From Bacteroidota bacterium (GTDB lineage: Bacteria > Bacteroidota > Bacteroidia > Flavobacteriales_F > PHOS-HE28): 64,000 nt of DNA. A program made the position numbers and the translations under genes. The stretch covers positions 1 to 64,000 of the forward strand of contig JACTMO010000079.1 of NCBI GenBank assembly GCA_014584605.1, given 5' to 3'. The notes beneath the pieces are model-generated. The model was given only the letters and a program-made list of their open reading frames with translations, was not told the origin of the DNA and searched no databases. This document shows positions 17,272-25,442 of this stretch, piece by piece; the first letter of the stretch is position 1, and each line of letters starts with the position of its first letter.

Positions 17272-17279
17272 TAAGTTTG
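17272..17279 (+). promoter_or_regulatory. -7 box TAAGTTTG
   Basis: TAAGTTTG is an exact match to TAnnTTTG in the gap between the divergent ABC exporter and dehydrogenase genes. It would give the dehydrogenase mRNA a leader of about 75 bases. Confidence 0.5.
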
Positions 17280-17360
17280 CGCCGCCGTGGAGGACAGGCC
17301 CGCCAAAGGTAGCCGTCGCTCCTGCCTTCCCCGGCCCCCGTTCTCCCCAGCATCCGAACC

Positions 17361-18461
17361 ATGGGCACCACCACCGCCAAGACCGCCGAAGCCTCCGCCA
17401 TCATCGGCCGCATGGAACAGCACGACCACGAGGAGGTGCTCTTCTGCTTCGACCGCGCCACCGGCCTGCGGGCCATCATCGCCATTCACGACACCACGCT
17501 GGGGCCCGCCCTGGGCGGCACGCGCATGTGGCCTTACGCCACCGAGGCCGAGGCTGTGAGCGACGTTCTGCGCCTGAGCCGGGGCATGACCTACAAGAGC
17601 GCCCTGGCCGGCCTGGACCTGGGCGGGGGCAAGGCGGTGATCATCGGCGATGCGCGCAAGGACAAGACCGAGGCCATGTTCCGCCGTTTCGGGCGCTTCG
17701 TGCACAGCCTCAACGGCCGGTACATCACGGCGGAGGACGTGGGCATGAGCACGGCCGAGATGGTGAACATCCGGAAGGAAACGCCGCACGTGGCCGGCCT
17801 GCCGGTGGAGATCGGCGGCAGCGGCGACCCGAGCCCGGTGACGGCCTACGGCGTTTTCTGCGGCATGCGCGCCGCCGCCAAGACCGCCTACGGCAGCGAC
17901 AGCCTGAGCGGCCGCAAGGTGGCCATCCAGGGCGCCGGCAACGTGGGGCGCCACCTGGCGGCCCACCTGGTGAAGGACGGCGCACAGGTCTTCCTCACCG
18001 ACATCCACGACGAGAAGCTGGCCGCCATCAAGGCCGAACTGCCGGCCATCACCCTGGTGAAGCCCGACGCGATCTACGACCAGGACATGGACATCTATTC
18101 CCCCTGTGCGCTGGGCGCCACGGTGAACGACGACACCCTGGCCAGGCTCAAGTGCAGCGTGATCGCCGGTGCGGCCAACAACCAGCTGGCCAACGAGGCC
18201 GTGCACGGCCCCGAGGTGATGCGCCGCGGCATCCTCTACGCCCCCGACTTCCTGATCAACGCCGGTGGGATCATCAACTGCGCGTGGGAGCGCAAGGGCT
18301 ACGACCGCAAGGCGGCCCTGATGCAGACCGAGGGCATCTATCACACGGCCCTGGCCATCTTCAAGCGCAGTGCCGAGGAAGGCATCCCCACCTACCTCGC
18401 CGCCAACCAGGCCGCCGAGCAACGCGTGCGCAGCATCCGTCAGGCCGGTCTGGGCTCCTGA
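17361..18461 (+). CDS. Glu/Leu/Phe/Val dehydrogenase, leucine-dehydrogenase-like
   Basis: 366 residues, the size of leucine/valine dehydrogenases rather than glutamate dehydrogenase (about 450). The catalytic segment GMTYKSALAGLDLGGGKAV contains Lys79 and Lys91, matching the two active-site lysines of leucine dehydrogenase. The Rossmann motif GAGNVG follows in the C-terminal half, then CSVIAGAANNQLA and DFLINAGGIIN. It would reversibly deaminate a branched-chain amino acid with NAD+. Exact substrate is inferred from size and motif spacing. Confidence 0.9.
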   Translation: MGTTTAKTAEASAIIGRMEQHDHEEVLFCFDRATGLRAIIAIHDTTLGPALGGTRMWPYATEAEAVSDVLRLSRGMTYKSALAGLDLGGGKAVIIGDARKDKTEAMFRRFGRFVHSLNGRYITAEDVGMSTAEMVNIRKETPHVAGLPVEIGGSGDPSPVTAYGVFCGMRAAAKTAYGSDSLSGRKVAIQGAGNVGRHLAAHLVKDGAQVFLTDIHDEKLAAIKAELPAITLVKPDAIYDQDMDIYSPCALGATVNDDTLARLKCSVIAGAANNQLANEAVHGPEVMRRGILYAPDFLINAGGIINCAWERKGYDRKAALMQTEGIYHTALAIFKRSAEEGIPTYLAANQAAEQRVRSIRQAGLGS

Positions 18462-18491
18462 GCACGCCGCCACGCAACGACACCCGCTCGC

Positions 18492-19442
18492 ATGCTCAAC
18501 CGGCGCTACCTGCGCATCAAGGTGTACCAGTCGCTCTATGCCTTCTGGCAGAGCGGTCCGGCCAGTGCCGCGCGCATCGAGAAGGAGCTCTTCCTGAGCA
18601 TCGAGCGCACCTTCGACCTGTTCGTCTCCCTGCTGCTCACCTTCGGCGAACTGCGCCGGACCAGCGAGATGCGCATCGAGGAACGTCGCCTCAAGCGCCT
18701 GCCCACCCCCGAGGACCTCAACCCCAACCGCCGTTTCGTGGACGGGACCCTGCTGAAGGCCATCGTCGGCTCCGCAGTCCTGGAAGCCGAGGCCGGCAAA
18801 CGCAAGCTGGGGTGGATGGGACAGGGCGAGCTCTTCCAACGGGTCCTCAAGCAGATGGACCAGGACGAGAAGTTCAAGACCTTCCTGATCACGCCTGCGG
18901 ACGACCTGAGGGCCGAACAGCAGTTCCTGCTCCATCTCTTCGTGGAGCACGTGGCCAACCTGGAGGACCTGCACGACCACTTCGAGGCACGCAGCATCCA
19001 CTGGCTGGAGGACCTCGACCTGGCCTGTGCACTGGTGAAACGCGTGCTCGAGGCCATGCGCGGACCGGAGACCTTCGATCCGGCGGTGCTGGAAGTGCTG
19101 GCCGCGCCCGCCGGCGAACAGACCTTCGTCAGCACCCTGTTCCGCAAAAGCATCGATCAGGGCGAGGAGCACGGCCGCCTGATCGCCGAAAAGGCCGCCA
19201 ACTGGGAGGCGGACCGCATCGCCCTGAGCGACATGATCCTCATGCGCATGGCCCTCACCGAGGCACGCACCTTCGAGGACATTCCCGTGAAGGTGACCCT
19301 CAACGAATACATCGAGGTGGCCAAGGCCTACAGCACGCCCAAGAGCAAGGCCTTCATCAACGGCATCCTCGACAAGCTGTTCCAGGAGCTCAAGGAGCAG
19401 GGCGGCATCCACAAGGTGGGGCGTGGCCTGCTCGAAAGTTGA
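18492..19442 (+). CDS. nusB: Transcription antitermination factor NusB (long form)
   Basis: 316 residues, about twice the E. coli NusB. The C-terminal 150 residues carry the NusB fold, including EADRIALSDMILMRMALTE and the hallmark VTLNEYIEVAKAYSTPKSKAFINGIL-type region with the NGIL core. The N-terminal extension (MLNRRYLRIKVYQSLYAF) is characteristic of Bacteroidota NusB. It supports processive rRNA transcription. Downstream lipoprotein and yajC genes follow closely, an order I recall from other Flavobacteriia. Confidence 0.9.
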   Translation: MLNRRYLRIKVYQSLYAFWQSGPASAARIEKELFLSIERTFDLFVSLLLTFGELRRTSEMRIEERRLKRLPTPEDLNPNRRFVDGTLLKAIVGSAVLEAEAGKRKLGWMGQGELFQRVLKQMDQDEKFKTFLITPADDLRAEQQFLLHLFVEHVANLEDLHDHFEARSIHWLEDLDLACALVKRVLEAMRGPETFDPAVLEVLAAPAGEQTFVSTLFRKSIDQGEEHGRLIAEKAANWEADRIALSDMILMRMALTEARTFEDIPVKVTLNEYIEVAKAYSTPKSKAFINGILDKLFQELKEQGGIHKVGRGLLES

Positions 19443-19444
19443 CC

Positions 19445-19975
19445 ATGAAGTCCCGAGCAGCACATCGTTCACTGGCCGTGCACAACGTTGTTCGCACCTC
19501 GTTGCCCGTGCGCTGGCCCGCCCTCCTGCTCCTGGTCCTGCTGGGCGGATGCCGCATCACCGACCACAGCGAGCGCGGACCCGGCGAGGTGGACCCCACC
19601 GCCCTGGACGGCCGGATCTCCGGGAGCGGCGATGCCGAAGGCCCGCTGCCGGTCATGACCTTCGACAGCACCCTGCTCCACCTGGGCCGTATCTCGCAGG
19701 GCTCGGTGGTGGAACGCAGCTTTCACTTCCGCAACACCGGCCAGGGCCAGCTGGTGATCGCCGACGTGCGCGGCAGCTGCGGCTGCACCGTGGGCAAGGA
19801 CTGGCCGCGGCAACCCATCGCACCCGGCGGCAGGGGGACCATCACCGTTTCCTTCGACAGCGAAGGGCGCGAAGGCGTGCAGGAAAAGACCGTGTCCGTG
19901 GTGGCCAACACCCGGCCGCCCACCACCGTTCTCACCATCAAAGGCGAGGTCCTCGCCCCGCTCCCGAACCCCTGA
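19445..19975 (+). CDS. DUF1573 lipoprotein
   Basis: 176 residues. A hydrophobic stretch ends in a lipobox-like LLGGC (about residue 35), so the mature protein is probably lipid-anchored; the basic N-region is unusually long. The DUF1573 domain (about 70-170) shows the typical FDSTLLHLGRISQGSVVERSF-like start with the FHFRNTG and SCGCTV motifs, an ASH/MSP-like beta sandwich. Function unknown. It begins three bases after the nusB stop and precedes yajC by 14 bases, so it is in the same transcription unit. Confidence 0.85.
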   Translation: MKSRAAHRSLAVHNVVRTSLPVRWPALLLLVLLGGCRITDHSERGPGEVDPTALDGRISGSGDAEGPLPVMTFDSTLLHLGRISQGSVVERSFHFRNTGQGQLVIADVRGSCGCTVGKDWPRQPIAPGGRGTITVSFDSEGREGVQEKTVSVVANTRPPTTVLTIKGEVLAPLPNP

Positions 19976-19989
19976 ACACTCCCACGCTC

Positions 19990-20325
19990 ATGACCTTCCC
20001 GCTCTCCATGCTCCTCCAGGCCAATGCCCAACAGAACCCGTACAGCTTCTGGGTCATGATGGGCCTGCTGATGGTCGTCTTCTATTTCTTCATGATCCGG
20101 CCGCAGCAGAAGAAGGCCAAGGATGCCCGCAAGTTCCGCGAGTCCATCCAGAAAGGCATGAAGGTGGTCACCATCGGCGGCGTGCATGGCAAGGTGGCCG
20201 AGGTGAACGAGAAGACCGTGCTGCTGGAGGTGGACACGAATGTGAAGATCCGCTTCGAGAAGAGCGCCCTGGCCCTGGACAGCTCCCAGCAGCTGAACGA
20301 GGAGACCGTCAAGGCCGCCAGCTGA
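19990..20325 (+). CDS. yajC: Preprotein translocase subunit YajC
   Basis: 111 residues. One membrane helix (about 18-36) is followed by the signature MIRPQQKKAKDARKF, then GMKVVTIGGVHGKV and a short beta-rich cytoplasmic domain. YajC associates with SecDF at the Sec translocon. Start at 19990 fits the family; it follows the DUF1573 gene closely. Confidence 0.92.
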   Translation: MTFPLSMLLQANAQQNPYSFWVMMGLLMVVFYFFMIRPQQKKAKDARKFRESIQKGMKVVTIGGVHGKVAEVNEKTVLLEVDTNVKIRFEKSALALDSSQQLNEETVKAAS

Positions 20326-20395
20326 GGCGGCGGCGCACCTCGCACAGGCCAGGCGGCCTGGCCTTGGGCGATCGCCTGCAAGCACACGGACGACC

Positions 20396-20983
20396 ATGCT
20401 GAGGATCGGCATCACCGGCGGCATCGGCAGCGGCAAGACCACCGTATGCCGGGTGTTCCAGGTGCTCGAGGTGCCCGTGTTCGAGGCCGACGCCGAGGGC
20501 AGGCGCATCCTGGCCGAAGATCCGGCCGTGCGCGAGGCGGTGACCGGGGCGTTCGGTGCGGAAGCCTATCCGCAGGGTGGGCCGGACCGCGGCTTCCTGG
20601 CCCGGACCGTCTTTTCGGACAGCAGCGCACGGGCCCGGCTGAACGCCATCGTGCATCCCGCCGTGCGCACGGCCTTCGCCCGGTGGGCCGCCGAGCAGGA
20701 CGCGCCCTATGTCCTGATGGAATCCGCGCTGCTGGCCGACGCCGGCGCCATCGCACTGGACGGCCTGGTGCTGGTGACCGCGCCTGCAGCGCTGCGCCTG
20801 CAGCGTACCATGGCCCGCGATGGAGCGGATGAACAGGCGGTGCGGGCCCGCATGGCGGCTCAACCGGATGAGGAGCGGATGCGGGCGGCGGCCACACAGG
20901 TGATCATCAACGACGACCGCCGGCCGGTGATCCCCCAGGTGCTTGAAGTGCATCAGGCCCAGCTGCAACGCGCTGCGCGATGA
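20396..20983 (+). CDS. coaE: Dephospho-CoA kinase
   Basis: 195 residues, normal CoaE length. The P-loop GGIGSGKTT lies at residues 8-16; it is followed by the EADAEGR segment (the usual D in this region) and NAIVHPAVR, then the lid with a QRTMARDG motif. It phosphorylates dephospho-CoA at the ribose 3'-hydroxyl, the last step of CoA synthesis. Its stop codon overlaps the next start as ATGA. Confidence 0.93.
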   Translation: MLRIGITGGIGSGKTTVCRVFQVLEVPVFEADAEGRRILAEDPAVREAVTGAFGAEAYPQGGPDRGFLARTVFSDSSARARLNAIVHPAVRTAFARWAAEQDAPYVLMESALLADAGAIALDGLVLVTAPAALRLQRTMARDGADEQAVRARMAAQPDEERMRAAATQVIINDDRRPVIPQVLEVHQAQLQRAAR

Positions 20984-21261
20984 GCAACATGGAACCCGTT
21001 CCCTGGTCGCGGACGGCACGCGTGCTCGCGGTGCTCAGCCTGCCGACGGCCTTTCTGGCCCAGCTGGTGGCCCCGGCGTTGTTAATGGCCCTGGTCGCCC
21101 TGGGGCTCGCCTGGCGCGTCAGGGCGCGTGCCCTGACCCTTCCGCACCGCCATGGGCCGCAGGGCCTGCGCCAGGTGCAACGGACCCTTGTCCTTGCAGG
21201 GGCGGGAGCGACCCTCGCCGTGCTCTTGTGGGTCTTGTACGCCTCGGGGGTGCTGCCCTGA
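20980..21261 (+). CDS. Small two-helix membrane protein
   Basis: 93 residues with two hydrophobic helices (about 15-45 and 68-88) separated by a basic loop (RVRARALTLPHRHG). No family recognised. It is translationally coupled to coaE (ATGA overlap); an in-frame ATG at 20989 is an alternative start. Its position and GC-rich codon use support a real gene. Confidence 0.6.
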   Translation: MSNMEPVPWSRTARVLAVLSLPTAFLAQLVAPALLMALVALGLAWRVRARALTLPHRHGPQGLRQVQRTLVLAGAGATLAVLLWVLYASGVLP

Positions 21262-21266
21262 AGGGC

Positions 21267-21866
21267 TCAGGCGCGCGCCGCCTGGGGCGGATGCTTCACG
21301 GCCAGCGAGACGCGCTCCACGCCGAAGCCGTCGATCAGCCGTTCCAGCAACGCAGCCGTGGCGCGTGCGTCGTTCAGCGCACGATGCCGGCCCGTGAAGG
21401 GGATCCCGAAGTAGCGGCACATCTCGCCCAGGTTGTGATGGGAGAGCTGGGGCATAAGCTGTCGGCTGAGCCTTTCGGTACAGAGGGCGGGCCGCTCGAA
21501 GGTCACTCCGGCCCGGGCGCATTCGGCGGCGAGCGCGGTCATGTCGTACCGCGCATTGTGCGCCACCATCACCCGGCCCTCGGTCAACAGCAGCAGGCGG
21601 GGCACCAGGCGATGGAACCGGGGGGCATGGCGCAGGGCCCTGGCCGGGATGCCCGTGAGCATCCGTGCGAACGGCGGCACGGGCCCGGCGGGGTCCACCA
21701 GTGCGCTCCACGTCACCGGCCCATCCTCGTTCAGCAGCACGAGGGCCATTTCCATGATGCGGCCCCGCATGGGGTCGCCCAGCGTGGTCTCCACATCCAC
21801 CACGGCGTATTGCGCACGGTCCATGGTCCGCTCATACGGCGGGGCGGGCGGGCGGGTTCCGGGCAT
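21267..21866 (-). CDS. DnaQ-like 3'-5' exonuclease
   Basis: 199 residues of the DEDDh exonuclease superfamily. Exo I is VDVETT (Asp and Glu), Exo II is MVAHNARYD, and Exo III is RHRALNDA with the expected His and Asp. Such domains proofread DNA or trim RNA; stand-alone copies like this are common, and the exact substrate is unknown. The domain begins almost immediately after the internal Met at residue 15, so the ATG at 21824 is an alternative start. Convergent with the small membrane protein gene and divergent from the next. Confidence 0.85.
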   Translation of the reverse strand: MPGTRPPAPPYERTMDRAQYAVVDVETTLGDPMRGRIMEMALVLLNEDGPVTWSALVDPAGPVPPFARMLTGIPARALRHAPRFHRLVPRLLLLTEGRVMVAHNARYDMTALAAECARAGVTFERPALCTERLSRQLMPQLSHHNLGEMCRYFGIPFTGRHRALNDARATAALLERLIDGFGVERVSLAVKHPPQAARA

Positions 21867-21878
21867 GGGTTGCTTTGG

Positions 21879-21886
21879 TACCTTGC
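21879..21886 (+). promoter_or_regulatory. -7-like box TACCTTGC, 6 nt before the start codon
   Basis: TACCTTGC is a one-base variant of the TACCTTCG boxes and ends six bases before the ATG at 21893. Same short spacing as at other genes in the window. Confidence 0.4.
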
Positions 21887-21892
21887 CGTGCC

Positions 21893-22279
21893 ATGGAACC
21901 CGGGGGAACGATCGAGGTACGGCTGGCGGTGCTGCGCCTGCGCCCGGACGGCATCGTGGAGATCCGCTTCAAGCACGGCCTGGTCACCGATGTGGCCGGC
22001 GTGGAGGAGGTGGTGACCGCACGCCGCCGCATCTGCCGGTCGGAGCCCCGGCGGGTGATGGTCGTGCTGGCCCCGGACGTGGACTTCGAATTAGGCACCA
22101 CCACCACGGACACCGCGCCCATGGTGGCCGACCGGACCCTGGCCGAGGCCACCGTGGCCACCACGGCCCTCAACGGGAAGCTGGCCCGCATGTACTACGA
22201 CTACATCAAGCACCCGTACCCCACCAGCGTGCACACCACCGAGGAGGACGCCGTGGCCTGGTTGCTTCAACAGACCTGA
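21893..22279 (+). CDS. Hypothetical cytoplasmic protein, possibly STAS/SpoIIAA-like
   Basis: 128 residues with no signal peptide or membrane segment. The pattern (a beta-rich start, RIRFKHGL-like strand, VTDVAGVEEVVTARR helix, then RVMVVLAPDVDFEL and a late helix with TTEEDAVAWLLQ) is reminiscent of SpoIIAA/STAS-like proteins seen in Bacteroidota, but I cannot assign a family firmly. It is followed after four bases by the acyltransferase gene, so the two are probably co-transcribed. Confidence 0.65.
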   Translation: MEPGGTIEVRLAVLRLRPDGIVEIRFKHGLVTDVAGVEEVVTARRRICRSEPRRVMVVLAPDVDFELGTTTTDTAPMVADRTLAEATVATTALNGKLARMYYDYIKHPYPTSVHTTEEDAVAWLLQQT

Positions 22280-22283
22280 GCGC

Positions 22284-22832
22284 ATGTTCCGGCTTTTCTC
22301 GCTGTTCATGTTCCGCCTGATGGGCTGGCGCATCGAGGACCATCGTCCCAAGGACCTCGACCGCTACATCGTGGTGGTGGCCCCGCACACCAGCAACTGG
22401 GATTTCCCCATCGGCCTCTTCGCCCGCAGCATCGCACGCATGGGCGATGTGAAGTACCTCGCCAAACGCGAGCTGTTCCGCCCCCCGTTCGGTGCGCTGT
22501 TCCGCGCGCTGGGCGGTTATCCCGTGGACCGCAGCCAGAAGAACCAGCTGGTGGACCAGGTGGCGGAGCTTTTCCGGACCATACCGGGCTTCAAGATCGC
22601 CATCACCCCGGAAGGTACGCGCAAACGCGTGGACACCTGGAAGACCGGGTTCTACCACATCGCCGTCAAGGCTGGTGTCCCGATCATCCTGGCCGCCATG
22701 GACTACGGCCGCAAGTGCGTCTCCTTCTCCCCGCCGTTCCGGCCCACCGGGAATGTGGAGGCCGATGTGGAGGCCATGAAGGACCACTTCCGGCCCGTGC
22801 GCGGTCGGAATCCGGACCTGGGCGTTCATTGA
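22284..22832 (+). CDS. 1-acyl-sn-glycerol-3-phosphate acyltransferase-like protein
   Basis: 182 residues of the PlsC/LPLAT family. The catalytic HX4D motif is HTSNWD (residues about 35-40) and the glycerol-phosphate-binding motif is EGTRKR (about 113-118). At under 200 residues with a single weakly hydrophobic N-terminus it belongs to the short Bacteroidota subgroup whose acceptor (lysophosphatidate or an aminolipid precursor) is uncertain. Located directly after the STAS-like gene. Confidence 0.85.
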   Translation: MFRLFSLFMFRLMGWRIEDHRPKDLDRYIVVVAPHTSNWDFPIGLFARSIARMGDVKYLAKRELFRPPFGALFRALGGYPVDRSQKNQLVDQVAELFRTIPGFKIAITPEGTRKRVDTWKTGFYHIAVKAGVPIILAAMDYGRKCVSFSPPFRPTGNVEADVEAMKDHFRPVRGRNPDLGVH

Positions 22833-22861
22833 CGGCATCATTCCTGCAGTAAGGAACGACC

Positions 22862-23398
22862 ATGCGACCACACCCGATCCCGACCGTCCTGCTCGCTGCG
22901 CTGCTGTCCCTGCCCGCCACCGCCCAGACCGTGACCTTCCCGAGGTTGGAAGGGGAGAAGGCGGACGGCACCAAGGTGCAGCTGCCCGACCCGAAGGCCA
23001 CGGGGTTCACCGTGGTGGGGCTGGCGTACAGTCAGCAGGCCTCGCCCATGCTGGAGGAATGGGCCGAACCGGCCTTCCTGCGGCTGGTGGCCAAGCACGG
23101 TCTCTTCGCGAGCACCTACGAGGCCGACGTGTGGTTCATCCCCATGTTCGTCGGAGGGAACAAGGTGGCCTACGAGCCCAGCATGAAACGCTTCCGCAAG
23201 AGCGCCGACCCGGAAGTGGCCGACCATGTGCTTTTCTATCAGGGAGAGATCGCGCCGTTCGAACTGGCGCTGGGGCTCCACAACAAGGACATCCCGTACT
23301 TCTTCGTGCTGGACCGGGAGGGCCGGGTGGTGCATCGCACCGAAGGCGCCTTCTCCTTGGAGAAGCTCGACGCCATCGAAGAGCAGCTGATGGAGTGA
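22862..23398 (+). CDS. Exported thioredoxin-fold-like protein without cysteines
   Basis: 178 residues with a signal peptide (ending PATAQ). The mature part has the look of a thioredoxin-like fold ([21 protein letters not shown], then [11 protein letters not shown] and the C-terminal [17 protein letters not shown] strand-turn typical of TlpA-like proteins). The usual CxxC is replaced by SQQA and the mature protein has no cysteine, so it cannot be a thiol oxidoreductase. Function unknown; there is some resemblance to the ATP10-like thioredoxin relatives. A purine-rich AAGGAAC lies just before the start. Confidence 0.6.
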   Translation: MRPHPIPTVLLAALLSLPATAQTVTFPRLEGEKADGTKVQLPDPKATGFTVVGLAYSQQASPMLEEWAEPAFLRLVAKHGLFASTYEADVWFIPMFVGGNKVAYEPSMKRFRKSADPEVADHVLFYQGEIAPFELALGLHNKDIPYFFVLDREGRVVHRTEGAFSLEKLDAIEEQLME

Positions 23399-23421
23399 GG
23401 GTCGTGTACATTCGCGCCACC

Positions 23422-24114
23422 ATGTCCGCCATCCGCATCGCCGCCCCCATCTCCGCCTTCTGGGCCCTGTTGCTGGCCGCCTGCACTCCGTCCGGCCAGG
23501 ACGGTGCACAGCGGACCGCCCCGGCCACAGACCCTCTTACCTCCACCGAAAAAGCACCCATGAGCAGCGACCCGACCGAAGGCGTCTTCGCCAAGATCAC
23601 CACCAACAAGGGCCTCATCACCGTCCTTCTGGAGCACGAGAAGGCCCCGGTGACGGTGGCCAACTTCGTGGGGCTGGCCGAGGGCAATGTGAAGAACACG
23701 GCACGGGCACAGGGCCAGCCTTATTACGACGGGCTCACCTTCCACCGGGTGATCGCCGATTTCATGATCCAGGGTGGCGACCCCACCGGCACCGGTGCCG
23801 GAGGCCCGGGCTACGCCTTCCAGGACGAGATCCATCCCGCGTTGAAGCACGACCGGGCGGGCATCCTGAGCATGGCCAACGCCGGACCTGGGACCAACGG
23901 CAGCCAGTTCTTCATCACCCACAAGGAAACCCCCTGGCTGGACGGTCGCCACACGGTGTTCGGCCATGTGACCGCCGGGCAGGGCGTGGTGAACGCCATC
24001 GGCCAGGGCGACCGGATCGAGCACATCCGCATCGAACGGGTGGGGGAGAAGGCCCAGGCGTTCAATGCCACCGAGGTGCTGGCGGCCAACGCCGGCATGT
24101 TCCGCCCTCGCTGA
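23422..24114 (+). CDS. Cyclophilin-type peptidyl-prolyl isomerase lipoprotein
   Basis: 230 residues. A lipoprotein signal (LLLAAC, Cys about 21) is followed by a short linker and one cyclophilin domain (about 55-215). Key residues are visible: the catalytic Arg in [15 protein letters not shown], the [16 protein letters not shown] core and the HTVFGHV segment. It would catalyse proline isomerisation in the periplasm or on the outer membrane to help protein folding. Ends one base from the convergent helicase gene. Confidence 0.92.
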   Translation: MSAIRIAAPISAFWALLLAACTPSGQDGAQRTAPATDPLTSTEKAPMSSDPTEGVFAKITTNKGLITVLLEHEKAPVTVANFVGLAEGNVKNTARAQGQPYYDGLTFHRVIADFMIQGGDPTGTGAGGPGYAFQDEIHPALKHDRAGILSMANAGPGTNGSQFFITHKETPWLDGRHTVFGHVTAGQGVVNAIGQGDRIEHIRIERVGEKAQAFNATEVLAANAGMFRPR

Positions 24115-24115
24115 C

Positions 24116-25366
24116 CTAACGGCGGCCGCGGCCGCCGCCTGAGCTGCGCCCACCGCCGGAACGCGGGCCGCTGCGGCGTTGACCTCCGGCATCGTGCCGC
24201 TTGGGGGCATCGGGCCGGTACTCCGGTCCGGGGCCGAACTCAGCGGGCAGAGGCACCTTGCGCACGGCGTAGCCGATGAGCTTCTCGATGCGGCCGAACT
24301 CGCGCATCTCCTTGTCGTTGATGAAGGTGACCGCCTGTCCCTTCCGGGCGGCCCGCGCCGTGCGGCCCACGCGGTGCACGTAGTCCTCCGGGTCCTGGGG
24401 CACATCGTAGTTGATCACCATGTCGATGTCGTCGATGTCGATGCCCCGGCTCACCACGTTGGTGGCCACCAGGATCCGGAGCTTCCGGTTGCGGAACCGC
24501 AACAGCACCTCCTCGCGTTCGCTCTGTTCCAGATCGCTGTGCATGGCCTCGGCATCGAAGCCCTTGCGTTTGAGATGCCTGGCCAGGTTGCGCACCTCGC
24601 TCTTGCGCCCGGCGAACAGCACGATGCAGCTCGCCTCGGTGGTGCGCAACAGGTGTTCCAGCACGGGGGCCTTCTGCATCTCATGCACCACGAAGGCCTG
24701 TTGGTCCACCCCTTCGGCCGGCTTGCTCAGCGCGATGGTGATCTCCACGGGGTCCTTCAGGATGCGCTTGGTGAGCTCCCGGATCGCGGGCGGCATGGTG
24801 GCGCTGAACAACAGGGTCTGCCGGTCCTCCGGCAGGAAGCTGATGATGCGCATGATGTCGTCGATGAAGCCCATGTCCATCATGCGGTCGGCCTCGTCGA
24901 GCACCAGGAACTCCAGCCCCTGCACGGGCACATAGCCCAGATTGAGGTGGCTCAGCAGCTTGCCCGGCGTGGCGATCACCACCTCGGTACCCCCGGTGAG
25001 GGCCTGCTTCTGCTGGTCGAACGAAGAGGCATCGCTGCCCCCGTACACCGGTATGGAGGTGATGGGGGTGAAGTAGGCGATGGCCTGCAACTGCTGATCG
25101 ATCTGCAGGGCCAGCTCGCGCGTGGGCACCACCACCAGCGCCCGGATGCTGCCTTCCACCTTGGGCCGGTAACTGTGCACCACGTCCATGATGGGCAGCA
25201 GGAAGGCCGCGGTCTTGCCCGTGCCGGTCTGTGCGCAGGCGATCAGGTCACGTCCGTCAAGGGCGGCCGGGATGGCCTGCTCCTGGATGGGCGTGGGCGT
25301 GCGGATGCCCATGGCGGAAATGCCCTCGAGCAGGTCGGGGCAGATCCCCAGTTGCGAAAAGCCCAT
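24116..25366 (-). CDS. DEAD-box ATP-dependent RNA helicase (RhlE type)
   Basis: 416 residues. All superfamily 2 motifs are visible: Q motif (PTPIQEQAIP), Walker A AQTGTGKT, PTRELALQ, TPGK, DEAD in LVLDEADRMMDMGF, SATMP, and motif VI HRVGRTAR. The C-terminal tail is rich in Arg, Gly and Ser (GGGRSSGGGRGRR), a common RNA-binding extension. It remodels RNA, probably in ribosome assembly or mRNA decay at low temperature. The ATG at 25366 begins MGFSQLGI, the usual RhlE N-terminus; the longer frame was not used. Confidence 0.93.
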   Translation of the reverse strand: MGFSQLGICPDLLEGISAMGIRTPTPIQEQAIPAALDGRDLIACAQTGTGKTAAFLLPIMDVVHSYRPKVEGSIRALVVVPTRELALQIDQQLQAIAYFTPITSIPVYGGSDASSFDQQKQALTGGTEVVIATPGKLLSHLNLGYVPVQGLEFLVLDEADRMMDMGFIDDIMRIISFLPEDRQTLLFSATMPPAIRELTKRILKDPVEITIALSKPAEGVDQQAFVVHEMQKAPVLEHLLRTTEASCIVLFAGRKSEVRNLARHLKRKGFDAEAMHSDLEQSEREEVLLRFRNRKLRILVATNVVSRGIDIDDIDMVINYDVPQDPEDYVHRVGRTARAARKGQAVTFINDKEMREFGRIEKLIGYAVRKVPLPAEFGPGPEYRPDAPKRHDAGGQRRSGPRSGGGRSSGGGRGRR

Positions 25367-25414
25367 GTGGTGAAACGTGCATCCGGGCACCGGTTGGTCG
25401 GGTACGGAGCGGCG

Positions 25415-25422
25415 CGAAGTTA
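25415..25422 (-). promoter_or_regulatory. -7 box TAACTTCG of the helicase gene
   Basis: Minus-strand TAACTTCG, 48 bases upstream of the helicase ATG. The leader may hold regulatory structure, as in many cold-inducible helicases, but none was identified. Confidence 0.4.
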
Positions 25423-25442
25423 GGTCCTGCGGGCGGCAGGCG

